NCBI GenBank assembly: GCA_014058405.1
Contig: CP047423.1
Coordinates: 124,001 to 188,000 of the forward strand
Length of the DNA stretch: 64,000 nucleotides
DNA from: Candidatus Nitrospira kreftii
GTDB lineage: Bacteria > Nitrospirota > Nitrospiria > Nitrospirales > Nitrospiraceae
Reading direction: 5' to 3'
The first letter of the stretch is position 1. Each line of letters starts with the position of its first letter. Positions 48,460 through 56,868 of the stretch are shown here, piece by piece. Below the pieces are notes generated by a model that saw only the letters and a program-made list of their open reading frames with translations, was not told the DNA's origin and did not search any database. A program made the translations under genes and the position numbers.

Positions 48460-48471
48460 GGAGGTCCGCTC

Positions 48472-48789
48472 ATGGAGCATGAGATTCTGACAGGGAACAT
48501 CATCGGCAATGAGTGCGTGCTGACGGCCGAGGAGTTGGCGAGAGCCTGCTGCGCCGAGGTGTCATGGATTGCCGAATTAATCGACATGGGCATACTGGCG
48601 CAACAGGGGGAGGACCAATCGGGCTGGCGATTCTGCGCAGCGGACCTCACCTCTGCTCGCCGGGCGGCACGACTGCAACGGGCGTTTGAGGCGAACACGG
48701 AAGCGGTGGCGGTCATGCTTGATCTGATGACCGAGATCAAGCGGCTGCGCGATCGTCTGAAGCGGATGGGGCTGGATCCAGATGAGTGA
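48472..48789 (+). CDS. cbpM: CbpA modulator CbpM (MerR-like)
   Basis: 105-residue helical protein with a MerR-like helix-turn-helix (LTAEELARACCAEVSWIAEL) and a long C-terminal helix (ANTEAVAVMLDLMTEIKRLRDR). CbpM binds the J domain of CbpA and blocks DnaK stimulation. ATG 48472 with GAGGAGG. Its stop overlaps the trx start by 8 bp, so cbpA, cbpM and trx form one operon. Confidence 0.88.
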   Translation: MEHEILTGNIIGNECVLTAEELARACCAEVSWIAELIDMGILAQQGEDQSGWRFCAADLTSARRAARLQRAFEANTEAVAVMLDLMTEIKRLRDRLKRMGLDPDE

Positions 48790-49216
48790 GCTGGTACACA
48801 TCGTCTGTCCCCATTGCCGGAGCGTCAATCGCGTGCCCGGAACCCGTCTGAACGAAGGTCCCAAGTGCGGCCAGTGCCATGCGCCGCTGTTCACCGGACA
48901 TTCGACCGCACTGACTGTGGTAGATTTCGACGTGCACGCCGTCCGAAACGATATCCCGTTGGTCGTGGATTTCTGGGCGCCCTGGTGCGGTCCCTGCCGG
49001 ATGATGGCACCCGCCTTTGAGCAGGCGGCGAAGGCGTTGGAGCCGTTAGCACGCCTGAGCAAGGTGAATACCGAGGACGAGCCAACGCTGGCATCCCGGT
49101 TTGGGATTACCAGCATTCCGACCGTGATCATCTTTCGCAATGGGCGTGAGGTGGCGCGGCAGCCGGGGGCTCTGGGTCTGCAAGACATCGTGCGATGGGT
49201 CCGCAGCTGTCTCTGA
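48782..49216 (+). CDS. trxC: Thioredoxin 2 (TrxC)
   Basis: 144 residues: N-terminal zinc ribbon (C9, C12, C29, C32 in CPHC and CGQC) followed by a thioredoxin fold with WAPWCGPCRMMAP (C69, C72). This is the oxidative-stress TrxC/Trx2 type, with the thioredoxin cis-Pro loop ITSIPTVIIF. Function: general protein disulfide reduction. Third gene of the cbpA operon. Confidence 0.92.
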   Translation: MSELVHIVCPHCRSVNRVPGTRLNEGPKCGQCHAPLFTGHSTALTVVDFDVHAVRNDIPLVVDFWAPWCGPCRMMAPAFEQAAKALEPLARLSKVNTEDEPTLASRFGITSIPTVIIFRNGREVARQPGALGLQDIVRWVRSCL

Positions 49217-49344
49217 TACGGTCTGTCTTTTCAGTGTGCTCAGTTGTGCAGGATGTATTGCTGGACACATCATCCAGAAAGAACTCCTGAATGAGACTTA
49301 TGCCACCGTTATTGGAATCCAATTGATGGTGCGGCTTTTGAATA

Positions 49345-50190
49345 ATGCCCCCCGATTACTTCAAGCCCGATGCCTGCGACACGACGCGGATCGGCATATC
49401 TTTGAAACAACCTGATTCTCATGGTGCTCCGTCTCTCATGAACCTCGCAGCTCTACGACAGTATACCCACCTGGTCGAACGGGTCCGTTTGGCTGTGAGT
49501 ATGGATCGCGAGGCGAGGTTGGGTCTTCATGAGATCACAGCAGCAGGCAAGATCTATGAGTTCATGCAAGTCGTCCTGGGAAGCGGTGCGCCGCGGCGGG
49601 TGTTGCTGTCCGCCGGCATTCATGGCGATGAGCTTGCCGGAGTGGAAGCCCTGTGCGAATGGCTGGAGTCTCACGCCTATATGAAGTTTCTTTATCGGTG
49701 GGATATCACGATGCTTCCCTGCCTCAACCCCTGGGGCTATGAACATGGAACACGTGAAAACGGTGACGGGCGTGATCTGAACCGGGAGTTCAACTCATCG
49801 CGCCCGCCGCAAGAGGTTCTGTTCGTTCAGTCGGTGCTGCAACAACGGTTCGATCTGAGCCTGGAGCTCCACGGAGACGAGGATAGCGCTGGCTATTATC
49901 TGTATGAGACGGTCCAGCCTGGGGCGGATATCGGACATCGTGTGCTCGAACAGATTCGCACGGTTATGCCCGTGAATCTTGATACGACGATTGACGCGAA
50001 GTCAGCCGATGGCGGAGTCATCGCGAGGCCTCTCGAACCTGGGACTCACAGCTGGTGGCCCATGGCGCGGTACGGATTCGCTCAAGGAATCCCCTGTTCC
50101 CTGACTCTTGAGGCAGGCCAGTCGCCGCTACAGAGACAGGTTCAGGCACATCTCCAGGCGATCGAGGCGGCATTGGGTCTCTGTTCCTAG
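49345..50190 (+). CDS. Succinylglutamate-desuccinylase/M14-like zinc carboxypeptidase
   Basis: About 281 residues (250 if ATG 49438 is the start; neither has a clear ribosome site). The M14-like zinc site is HGDE (ligands His and Glu in LSAGIHGDELAG) with His in SLELHGDEDSAG; the substrate Arg motif GRDLNREFN is present and Glu in LTLEAG is a catalytic candidate. Related proteins remove acyl groups from amino acids or trim peptides. It is convergent with the DksA-like gene. Confidence 0.8.
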   Translation: MPPDYFKPDACDTTRIGISLKQPDSHGAPSLMNLAALRQYTHLVERVRLAVSMDREARLGLHEITAAGKIYEFMQVVLGSGAPRRVLLSAGIHGDELAGVEALCEWLESHAYMKFLYRWDITMLPCLNPWGYEHGTRENGDGRDLNREFNSSRPPQEVLFVQSVLQQRFDLSLELHGDEDSAGYYLYETVQPGADIGHRVLEQIRTVMPVNLDTTIDAKSADGGVIARPLEPGTHSWWPMARYGFAQGIPCSLTLEAGQSPLQRQVQAHLQAIEAALGLCS

Positions 50191-50220
50191 TGGGATTCCA
50201 GCCAACACGATCCCTACCCA

Positions 50221-50565
50221 TTACGAACCCTCAACGCAATCGCGGCATCGCGTGATCGTGGGGTCCGCGCTCAGGCGGCGAAGGCCGATCTCCATTCCGC
50301 ACAGAAAGCACAGGCCAAACCGGCCTGATTCGATGCGGCGCAAGGCTCCCTCAATTTTGACCAGGAGTTGCTGGCGCCGGCGCGCGGCCTCTTGGGACAT
50401 CTGCTGAAGCTGCATCGCGTCTACCCGCGAGACCCGGCCGACGCTGGTTTGATCGAGCATCACCGGCTTGAGATCCTGGGCCGCAGACTCGCTGATGGCG
50501 CGGATCTCGTCCTGCATCGCGGTCAGCCTCTCGCGGAATTGCTCAAGCTCTTCTCTATCCATCAT
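50221..50565 (-). CDS. DksA/TraR-type zinc-finger protein
   Basis: 114 residues: coiled coil (about 1-60), QLQQMSQEAARRRQQLL, then a C4 zinc finger CFLCGMEI...CRDCVEGS. The tip region lacks the usual DxxDxA of DksA. Related protein at 33239. Divergent from arsR with a 110-bp promoter region between. ATG start at 50565. Confidence 0.85.
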   Translation of the reverse strand: MMDREELEQFRERLTAMQDEIRAISESAAQDLKPVMLDQTSVGRVSRVDAMQLQQMSQEAARRRQQLLVKIEGALRRIESGRFGLCFLCGMEIGLRRLSADPTITRCRDCVEGS

Positions 50566-50641
50566 CCTGCCTCTATCTTATCTGGTCCTCAAGAAGATCC
50601 CAACCATCTTTGCTGTCGCAGGTTCATGGCGCTCGGCGCTC

Positions 50642-50669
50642 TTGACTTATCAAGAAATATTGTTATGAT
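50642..50669 (+). promoter_or_regulatory. arsR promoter with internal ArsR-type operator
   Basis: TTGACT (50642-50647) and TATGAT (50664-50669) form a sigma-70-type promoter with a 16-base spacer. Inside lies ATCAA-N6-TTGTT (50649-50664), one mismatch from the ATCAA-N6-TTGAT site described for ArsR repressors. Binding there would block RNA polymerase. It is 7 bp before the arsR start. Confidence 0.6.
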
Positions 50670-50676
50670 ATGAAGC

Positions 50677-50997
50677 ATGACGACCATCACGAAGCGACGA
50701 GAAAAAGCTGTGAGCCTCTTCCACGCACTATCAGACTCCACGCGGTTAGAAATCATGGAGCGTCTGAAAGAGGGTGAGCAATGTGTGTGCGACCTCACCG
50801 ACGTGATGAAGACGGCTCAGTCGCGGTTGTCCTTTCATTTGAAAGTGCTCAAAGACGCGGGGCTGATTACGGATCGTCCCGAGGGGCGGTGGATCTATTA
50901 TTCTATCGATCAAGAAACCCTGGATGAATTAGAGGCGGTTGTCGAGTCGTTACGAGGCTCACGCCCACGAGTCGGCACCTCATCCCGGTGTTTGTAA
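50677..50997 (+). CDS. arsR: Arsenic-responsive repressor ArsR
   Basis: 106-residue winged-helix repressor of the ArsR/SmtB family. HALSDSTRLEIMERLKEGEQ precedes the arsenite-binding motif CVCDL (C36, C38), and MKTAQSRLSFHLKVLKDAGL is the recognition helix region. It represses its own promoter and, likely, the acr3 operon, whose upstream region has a perfect operator. Arsenite release de-represses. ATG 50677. Confidence 0.92.
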   Translation: MTTITKRREKAVSLFHALSDSTRLEIMERLKEGEQCVCDLTDVMKTAQSRLSFHLKVLKDAGLITDRPEGRWIYYSIDQETLDELEAVVESLRGSRPRVGTSSRCL

Positions 50998-51014
50998 TTT
51001 TTTTAGCGCTAAGC

Positions 51015-51032
51015 AATCAACTTTTGTTGATT
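51015..51032. promoter_or_regulatory. Perfect ArsR-type operator upstream of acr3
   Basis: AATCAACTTTTGTTGATT is a perfect 18-base palindrome containing ATCAA-CTTTTG-TTGAT, the described ArsR box. It lies 20 bp after the end of arsR and about 45 bp before acr3, so the efflux operon seems to have its own controlled promoter. A T-run just upstream (50995-51004) is also present. Confidence 0.65.
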
Positions 51033-51078
51033 AGTAGGGGGGATACTCAATGAGAGATCGGTCAGGGGAGGTCATGTG

Positions 51079-52176
51079 ATGGATATTGCCATACATCCTG
51101 AGCTATGTGCGGAGCCGAGTGAAAAACGGCTCAACGTCTTCGAACGCTTCCTCACCGTCTGGGTGGGACTCTGTATGGTGGCGGGAATTCTGTTGGGGCA
51201 GTGGGCGCCGGAGACCATGCAGGTGCTCAGAAGCCTCGAACTTGGGGAAAAGAGTCACGTCAATGTCCCGATCGCAATTTTGATCTGGCTGATGATCATC
51301 CCGATGATGATGAAGGTCGATTTTGCGGCGGTGCGCGATGTGGGGAAGCGACCACGAGGCTTGCTGGTGACGTTGTTCGTCAACTGGGTCGTGAAGCCTT
51401 TTTCCATGGCCTTCTTGGCCTGGCTCTTTTTCCGGTATGTGTTCTCGGCCTGGATCGCCCCAGGAGATGCGGATCAATACATTGCCGGGGCGATTATCCT
51501 GGCCGCGGCACCCTGTACTGCGATGGTGTTCGTCTGGAGTTATCTCACGAATGGCGATCCGGCCTATACCCTGGTGCAGGTATCCGTGAACGATCTCATC
51601 ATGCTGGTCCTCTTTGCTCCGCTGGTAGGGTTTCTCGTCAGCGGCGCGTCATCCTTGAGCGTTCCGTTCGAAGTCTTGCTGTACTCGGTGATGGCCTTCA
51701 TTGTGATTCCCTTGAGTCTTGGGGTCCTGCTTCGGCGCTGGTTCATTCGCCGACACGGCAAGACGTGGTTTGAGCAGAGTTTGCTCCCGCGATTTGCGCC
51801 CGTCACCATCGTGGCGCTCCTTGCCACGCTCGTGCTGATCTTTGCCTTTCAGGCCGAGAATATTCTGGGGAAGACGTTTCATGTGTTCTTGATCGCCATC
51901 CCGATCCTTGTTCAGGTCTATTTCAATTCCTCGCTGACGTATGGACTGATGAAATGGCTGAACGTGCCCTACTCAGTGGCTGCACCAGGGGCGCTCATTG
52001 GGGCGAGCAACTTCTTTGAGCTCGCAGTGGCCACGGCCATCGCGTTGTTCGGACCCGAATCAGGAGCGGCGCTGGTCACGGTGGTGGGAGTGTTGGTGGA
52101 AGTCCCGGTCATGCTTTCCGTCTGCGCCGTTTGCAATCGAACCCGTGACTGGTTTCCAGCGGAGGCTTCCGCATGA
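51079..52176 (+). CDS. acr3: Arsenite efflux permease ACR3
   Basis: About 365 residues, ten helices, of the ACR3 (bile acid:Na symporter superfamily) arsenite exporters. Marks: ILLGQWAPETMQ, AIILAAAPCTAMVFVWSYLT with the essential Cys, and GASNFFELAVATAIALFG near the end. ATG 51079 is chosen; GTG 51076 overlaps it. With ArsA in the operon, an ATP-driven pump is possible, although ACR3 works alone. Its stop overlaps arsC by 4 bp (ATGA). Confidence 0.92.
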   Translation: MDIAIHPELCAEPSEKRLNVFERFLTVWVGLCMVAGILLGQWAPETMQVLRSLELGEKSHVNVPIAILIWLMIIPMMMKVDFAAVRDVGKRPRGLLVTLFVNWVVKPFSMAFLAWLFFRYVFSAWIAPGDADQYIAGAIILAAAPCTAMVFVWSYLTNGDPAYTLVQVSVNDLIMLVLFAPLVGFLVSGASSLSVPFEVLLYSVMAFIVIPLSLGVLLRRWFIRRHGKTWFEQSLLPRFAPVTIVALLATLVLIFAFQAENILGKTFHVFLIAIPILVQVYFNSSLTYGLMKWLNVPYSVAAPGALIGASNFFELAVATAIALFGPESGAALVTVVGVLVEVPVMLSVCAVCNRTRDWFPAEASA

Positions 52177-52655
52177 AGCGCTCCATCTTGTTCCTTTGTA
52201 CCGGCAACTCCTGCCGCTCCGTTTTAGCGGAGGCCACGTTCAACGCCCTGGCAGGGCCTGAGTGGCGTGCCATGAGTGCGGGGAGCCATCCGACCGGCAC
52301 GGTCCATCCCCGATCCCTGGCCTTACTACAGCGAGAAGGGATTTCGACCGAGGGTTTGCATAGTAAATCGTGGACCGACCTTCCGGCCATTCCGGATCTC
52401 GTGATCACGGTGTGTGGCAATGCAGCCGGGGAAACCTGTCCGGCCTACCTTGGTCCGGTGTTGCGTGCCCATTGGGGTGTAGAGGATCCGGCCAAGGCAA
52501 CTGGAACGGAGGCGGAAATCAACGCCAAGTTCGACCAGGCCTACCGCACGTTACGAGCCCGCATCGAAGCGTTCCTGAAATTGCCGCTCGACCGCCTCGG
52601 AAAGGATCACGAGCAGTTGAAGGTGGAGCTCGACCGCATTGGGAAACTGTCGTAG
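52173..52655 (+). CDS. arsC: Arsenate reductase ArsC (thioredoxin-dependent)
   Basis: 160 residues, of the low-molecular-weight tyrosine-phosphatase fold. Active loop LFLCTGNSCRS (C9 with Arg15), and the two resolving cysteines C81 and C89 in VITVCGNAAGETCP. This is the thioredoxin-linked type that reduces arsenate to arsenite. Starts in the ATGA overlap with acr3. Trx2 at 48782 could be the electron donor. Confidence 0.92.
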   Translation: MKRSILFLCTGNSCRSVLAEATFNALAGPEWRAMSAGSHPTGTVHPRSLALLQREGISTEGLHSKSWTDLPAIPDLVITVCGNAAGETCPAYLGPVLRAHWGVEDPAKATGTEAEINAKFDQAYRTLRARIEAFLKLPLDRLGKDHEQLKVELDRIGKLS

Positions 52656-52702
52656 CAGACAAGAGGGTCCATGTATCTTTCCGCTTTCATGGGAGGTTTC
52701 AG

Positions 52703-53065
52703 ATGACAAAGATTGAGGTGTACGACGGGGCCATGTGTTGCAGCACGGGCGTCTGCGGAGTGGATGTGGATCAGCGATTGGTGAATTTTGCCGCCGATGT
52801 TGAGTGGGCGAAGCAGCAAGGCGTCACAATCGAGCGCTTTAACCTGGGGCAACAACCGTTGCAGTTCGCGAACAATCCCAGGGTCAAAGGCTTTTTAGAG
52901 CGCTCGGGGGAGGGGTCGCTCCCGCTGATTCTCGTGGACGGCGAAGTGGGTCTGGCCGGGCGGTATCCCAGCCGGGCTGAGTTGACCCGGTGGGCCGGTT
53001 TAGTCGCTGTCACATCGGTAAGTCAGGCAGAAGGTAGCTGCTGCAGTGGCGACTCCTCCTGCTGA
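52703..53065 (+). CDS. arsD: Arsenical metallochaperone ArsD
   Basis: 120 residues. The essential arsenite-binding cysteines C12, C13 and C18 are in AMCCSTGVCGVDVD. The tail has extra cysteine pairs (GSCCSGDSSC). ArsD carries As(III) to ArsA. ATG 52703 follows GGGAGG. 47 bp after arsC and 25 bp before arsA. Confidence 0.92.
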   Translation: MTKIEVYDGAMCCSTGVCGVDVDQRLVNFAADVEWAKQQGVTIERFNLGQQPLQFANNPRVKGFLERSGEGSLPLILVDGEVGLAGRYPSRAELTRWAGLVAVTSVSQAEGSCCSGDSSC

Positions 53066-53090
53066 GTTCATCCTGGCAAAGGAGTACATC

Positions 53091-54890
53091 ATGCGGTTTC
53101 TAGACCACCCACCACCATTCCTGTTTTTTACCGGTAAGGGTGGCGTTGGAAAAACGTCACTGTCCTGCGCCACCGCGATTCGTCTGGCTCGACAGGGCAA
53201 GAAGGTCCTCCTGGTCAGTACCGATCCGGCGTCCAACGTGGGCCAGGTATTCAGTCAGACCATCGGGAACACCATTACTGTCATTGCGACCGTCCCAGGT
53301 CTGTCGGCTCTGGAAATCGACCCGCAGTTAGCGGCACAGCAGTATCGGGAGCGCATCGTCGGTCCAGTGCGCGGCGTGTTGCCGGACTCCGCGGTCAAGA
53401 GCATTGAAGAGCAGCTTTCCGGAGCCTGCACGACGGAGATTGCCGCTTTCGACGAATTTACTGCCCTGCTGACCGATACGGCCCTGATTGCCGCCTACGA
53501 CCACATCATCTTCGACACGGCACCAACCGGCCATACCATCCGCCTGTTACAACTCCCTGGCGCATGGAGCAGCTTTATTGAAGCAAACCCGGGGGGCGCG
53601 TCATGTCTCGGCCCGCTGTCGGGGCTGGACAAGCAACGCCGACAGTACGCGGACGCGGTCAAGGCGCTGTGCGATCCGAACCGGACCCGTTTGATCCTGG
53701 TGTCCCGTGCACAGAAAACCACGCTGGACGAGGTCGCGCGCACGCACCAGGAACTCGCCGCCATCGGCCTGGCCAGGCAGTATCTCGCCATCAATGGGGT
53801 CCTGCCGGAACGCGAAGCGCGGCATGATGCACTAGCCGCCGCTATCTATCAGCATGAGCAAAGGGCGATCGCCGCGATGCCTTCGGTGCTGCGAGATCTA
53901 CCCATCGATTATCTGCGGCTCAAGGCCGCCAACCTCGTTGGGGTTGAGGCGCTGAGCAGTCTTTTCTCTGATGGAGACGAAGCCGCGCCTCTACCAGTTG
54001 GGGTGATCGCCGACTCGGTCGATCTTCCACGATTGTCGGGGCTGGTTGACGAGATCGCCAAGAGCGGCCACGGCCTCGTCATGATGATGGGCAAGGGCGG
54101 TGTCGGCAAAACCACGCTTGCCGCTGCGCTCGCGGTGGCATTGGCCAAGCGCGGGCTTCCTGTCCATTTGACCACATCGGACCCGGCCGCCCACCTGACT
54201 GACACGCTGTCCGGACCCTTGGATAATCTGGACGTCAGCCGAATCGACCCGCAGGCCGAGATCGCGCGGTACCGGCAACATGTGCTCGATACCAAGGGCA
54301 AGGACCTCGATGCTCAAGGCCGTGCCATGCTGGAAGAGGATTTGCGATCGCCCTGCACGGAAGAAATCGCGGTGTTCCAGGCGTTCTCCCACATCATTCG
54401 CGAGGCCGGGAAGAAATTCGTGGTGATGGATACGGCGCCGACCGGGCACACCTTGTTATTGCTCGATGCCACTGGGGCCTTTCACCGCGAAGCGAGCCGC
54501 CACATTGATCCACTCCTGCACCACACGACCCCGATGATGCGGCTACAGGACCCTGAACGGACGAAGGTACTGATTGTGACCTTGGCGGAAACGACGCCGG
54601 TGCTGGAAGCGGCCCAATTGCAGGACGAGCTGCGCCGCGCCGGCATCGAGCCCTGGGCTTGGCTCATCAACAACAGCCTGTTTGCAACGGCCACGTCGTC
54701 ACCTTTATTGAAGCAGAGGGCGGCGTTTGAGCTGGCCCAGATTGAGGCGGTCCGCAACCGCCATGCTAAACGTGTCGCGCTTGTGCCGATGCAGGCCGAG
54801 GAGCCTGTGGGCATCGATCGGTTGCTCAAACTTGTCGAACCGCAGAGCGTCTTGGACTTCGCCGGCGCGACTAGGCCTTCTCTGACGTGA
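53091..54890 (+). CDS. arsA: Arsenite-activated ATPase ArsA
   Basis: 599-residue two-domain ATPase. A P-loop in each half: TGKGGVGKTSLS (14-25) and MMGKGGVGKTTLAAA (about 333-347). The DTAPTGHTIRLLQLP and DTAPTGHTLLLLD motifs are the signal-transduction parts typical of ArsA. It energises arsenite export together with the permease and is loaded by ArsD. ATG 53091 with AAAGGAG; an upstream ATG region at 53046 is not supported. Final gene of the operon. Confidence 0.92.
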   Translation: MRFLDHPPPFLFFTGKGGVGKTSLSCATAIRLARQGKKVLLVSTDPASNVGQVFSQTIGNTITVIATVPGLSALEIDPQLAAQQYRERIVGPVRGVLPDSAVKSIEEQLSGACTTEIAAFDEFTALLTDTALIAAYDHIIFDTAPTGHTIRLLQLPGAWSSFIEANPGGASCLGPLSGLDKQRRQYADAVKALCDPNRTRLILVSRAQKTTLDEVARTHQELAAIGLARQYLAINGVLPEREARHDALAAAIYQHEQRAIAAMPSVLRDLPIDYLRLKAANLVGVEALSSLFSDGDEAAPLPVGVIADSVDLPRLSGLVDEIAKSGHGLVMMMGKGGVGKTTLAAALAVALAKRGLPVHLTTSDPAAHLTDTLSGPLDNLDVSRIDPQAEIARYRQHVLDTKGKDLDAQGRAMLEEDLRSPCTEEIAVFQAFSHIIREAGKKFVVMDTAPTGHTLLLLDATGAFHREASRHIDPLLHHTTPMMRLQDPERTKVLIVTLAETTPVLEAAQLQDELRRAGIEPWAWLINNSLFATATSSPLLKQRAAFELAQIEAVRNRHAKRVALVPMQAEEPVGIDRLLKLVEPQSVLDFAGATRPSLT

Positions 54891-54896
54891 TAATGT

Positions 54897-55057
54897 CCGG
54901 CCTACCATGACCTGGCCATAGCCCATCATGAGGCGGCGGAGGAGTTGGCGCGAATTATTCCTACCAAGGACTTGAAGCAGATCCTGCCGCCGTTGAATAA
55001 TGTTTAAAGGACTGTGTGGCCTGTCATCTGGAGTACAAGGTCAAGGACAATGGATAA
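54897..55057 (+). pseudogene. Cytochrome c'-like gene remnant, paralog of the gene at 28212
   Basis: Reads YHDLAIAHHEAAEELARII then PTKDLKQILPPLNNV; a one-base deletion in GTTTAA (expected GTTTTAAAG) puts a TAA at 55007-ish. Restored, it reads LKDCVACHLEYKVKDNG and stops at 55055. The gene at 28212 has the parallel YHELAMAHHQAAEDVAKVI ... CVSCHQAYRL end. The 5' two-thirds are missing. Clearly a decayed copy; it sits between arsA and the hemerythrin gene. Confidence 0.8.
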
Positions 55058-55074
55058 GTCATGGGAGGATCCAA

Positions 55075-55554
55075 TTGAGTGAGCAAAAGACGATCACCGC
55101 CTATTATGAACAGGATCACGACCGTCTGGATGAGTTGTTCAAGACCTTTCACACGATAAAACGTTCGGACTTTGCCAAGGCCAAGGAAGCATTCAAGGAG
55201 TTTAAGATTGGCCTCCAGCGGCATATTGTGTGGGAAGAGGAGTTGCTCTTTCCAATCTGGGAAGAGAAAACCGGCATGGTCGAGGACGGGCCGACGCCCA
55301 TGATGCGACACGAGCATAGCCAGATCAAGCAGTTGCTCGACGCGATTCATCAAAAGGTGGAGGGACAGAATCTCGAGACCGACCAGGACGAGCAGGCGCT
55401 GTTACAGTTACTGAGCTCTCATAATCGGAAGGAAGAGCGAGCGCTCTATCCCGCAATTGATAACGTCATCAGCGCGGACGAGCGCGTAAAAGTTTTCAGC
55501 GACATGAATAGTATTCCAGAAGACCGGTACAATGCCTGTTGCAGTGACCACTGA
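55075..55554 (+). CDS. Hemerythrin HHE-domain protein
   Basis: 159 residues in the helical HHE fold. Iron-ligand candidates: QDHDRLDE, HIVWEEELLF, RHEHSQIK, and HNRKEERALYP. This matches the H-HxxxE-H-HxxxE pattern of diiron hemerythrin-like proteins that bind oxygen or NO. The TTG start at 55075 has the ideal ribosome site (GGGAGGA). Ends with a CC pair. It lies after the arsenic operon and before a cytochrome. Confidence 0.85.
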   Translation: MSEQKTITAYYEQDHDRLDELFKTFHTIKRSDFAKAKEAFKEFKIGLQRHIVWEEELLFPIWEEKTGMVEDGPTPMMRHEHSQIKQLLDAIHQKVEGQNLETDQDEQALLQLLSSHNRKEERALYPAIDNVISADERVKVFSDMNSIPEDRYNACCSDH

Positions 55555-55581
55555 CGGAAATCAAAGAATGGACGACAAAGC

Positions 55582-56061
55582 ATGAGACATCTGTTCAGTT
55601 ACCGTGGCCTCAATTTGCTGGTCAAACTGACAGCCTCGTTCAGCATGCTTATCATGGTCTGGCTGGGAGTCGAGCCGATGTCTGTTGCTGATCGCACCTG
55701 GGCGGAGTCTCCTCCAGCGCAACCGAGCGGCAAGTTAAAGGGCAATATCCTGCAAGGCCGGGAGATTTTTAACGGCAAAGGTGTGTGCTATTACTGTCAT
55801 GGGATCGATGGGTACTTGTCTAAGACACCACGACTGGAAGCGGACACAGCCAAGCTCATCACAAAACTGAATCCTCCCCCCACCGATTTACGGAATCCGG
55901 ATGTCCTGCACCTGAAAAACAACAAGGAACGGGCTCGCGCTATTCGAGAAGGCCATCCTGGCACCGGAATGTTTCCTGACACCACCATGACCGATCAAGA
56001 CCTCGCCGACCTCTTGCTCTACCTCGCGCTCATCAGAAAAGATCCCCACCCGGAGCAGTAG
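55582..56061 (+). CDS. Monoheme c-type cytochrome
   Basis: 159 residues with a signal peptide (SMLIMVWLGVEPM). Heme motif CYYCH in KGVCYYCHGIDGYLSKTP. The likely Met ligand is in HPGTGMFPDT. The last helix is DQDLADLLLYLALIRK. Similar in plan to the cytochrome at 9297. 27 bp after the hemerythrin stop, so probably cotranscribed. Confidence 0.85.
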   Translation: MRHLFSYRGLNLLVKLTASFSMLIMVWLGVEPMSVADRTWAESPPAQPSGKLKGNILQGREIFNGKGVCYYCHGIDGYLSKTPRLEADTAKLITKLNPPPTDLRNPDVLHLKNNKERARAIREGHPGTGMFPDTTMTDQDLADLLLYLALIRKDPHPEQ

Positions 56062-56293
56062 AGTAGCCTCTGAACGTTCGAGGCGATTCCCGAGAAGCTC
56101 TTTCTCAAAGCTGCGTTGATCGCATCCTCTCAGCTGTTGGACTCCACAACAGAAGTATCGCTGCTGCGAGACTCAATCATAAGATCGGAAAGAGTGGGAA
56201 TAGGGGCCTTACCGATTCAGAACATTCCAAGATGCGCCACCATATTGCCGTATGGCCAAATATATTGCCCTGTGTTAGTCTTTGTTCAGGCCG

Positions 56294-56584
56294 ATGGCTG
56301 AAACACGTTTCGAGTGGGATTCAGACAAAGACTCAGTAAATCGGAAAAAACATGGGGTGCCGTTCTATCGTGCCCAATATGCTTTTGCCGACCCTCGACG
56401 CGTCATTGCGAAGGACCTCTCGCATAGTCAGTCAGAAGACCGCTTCTACTGTTTTGGCGAAGTCGATGGCGGTATCTTGACGGTGCGATTCACATATCGG
56501 GCTTCAGTCATTCGAATCATCGGCGCCGGCTATTGGCGTAAAGGAAAGGCGATTTATGAGCACAAAAATAAAATACACCGATGA
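56294..56584 (+). CDS. brnT: BrnT-family ribonuclease toxin
   Basis: 96 residues. Starts with FEWDSDKDSVNRKKHGVPF, the first BrnT motif (E-W-D..K...N..KHG), followed by RVIAKDLSHSQSEDRFYCFG and RASVIRIIGAGYWRKGKAIYE with conserved Arg/Tyr. BrnT cleaves RNA. ATG 56294. It overlaps the antitoxin gene by 29 bp. Confidence 0.85.
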   Translation: MAETRFEWDSDKDSVNRKKHGVPFYRAQYAFADPRRVIAKDLSHSQSEDRFYCFGEVDGGILTVRFTYRASVIRIIGAGYWRKGKAIYEHKNKIHR

Positions 56585-56837
56585 ACCGCTTGGCGAGATT
56601 CGCGTGGTCCAAGATTTTCTTCCTTCTCCATCCGAATTGGCTTTTCGCGAAGAAGGCGTGAAGGTCACGTTGGCGTTGAGCAAGAAGAGCGTCGAATTCT
56701 TCAAAGCTGAGGCATCTCGGCACCATACGCAGTATCAGCGCATGATTCGTCGGCTTCTCGATGCGTACGTCGATACGCAATCTCACTCGCTAACTCGACG
56801 AGCAGCCCAGACTACTCGTAAACGGGCAGTCGGTTAG
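56556..56837 (+). CDS. brnA: BrnA-family antitoxin
   Basis: 93 residues with a C-terminal ribbon-helix-helix (KVTLALSKKSVEFFKAEASR, YQRMIRRLLDAYV), the DNA-binding and dimer unit of CopG-like BrnA. It neutralises BrnT and represses the pair. Overlap with the toxin gene implies translational coupling. ATG 56556. Confidence 0.82.
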   Translation: MSTKIKYTDEPLGEIRVVQDFLPSPSELAFREEGVKVTLALSKKSVEFFKAEASRHHTQYQRMIRRLLDAYVDTQSHSLTRRAAQTTRKRAVG

Positions 56838-56868
56838 CGTCGGATGGAACGAGCGAAGGAGATCGGCC

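Noticed and set aside
50191-50220. Shared terminator between the M14-like and DksA-like genes
   Set aside because: The 30-base convergent gap has no convincing stem with T-runs.
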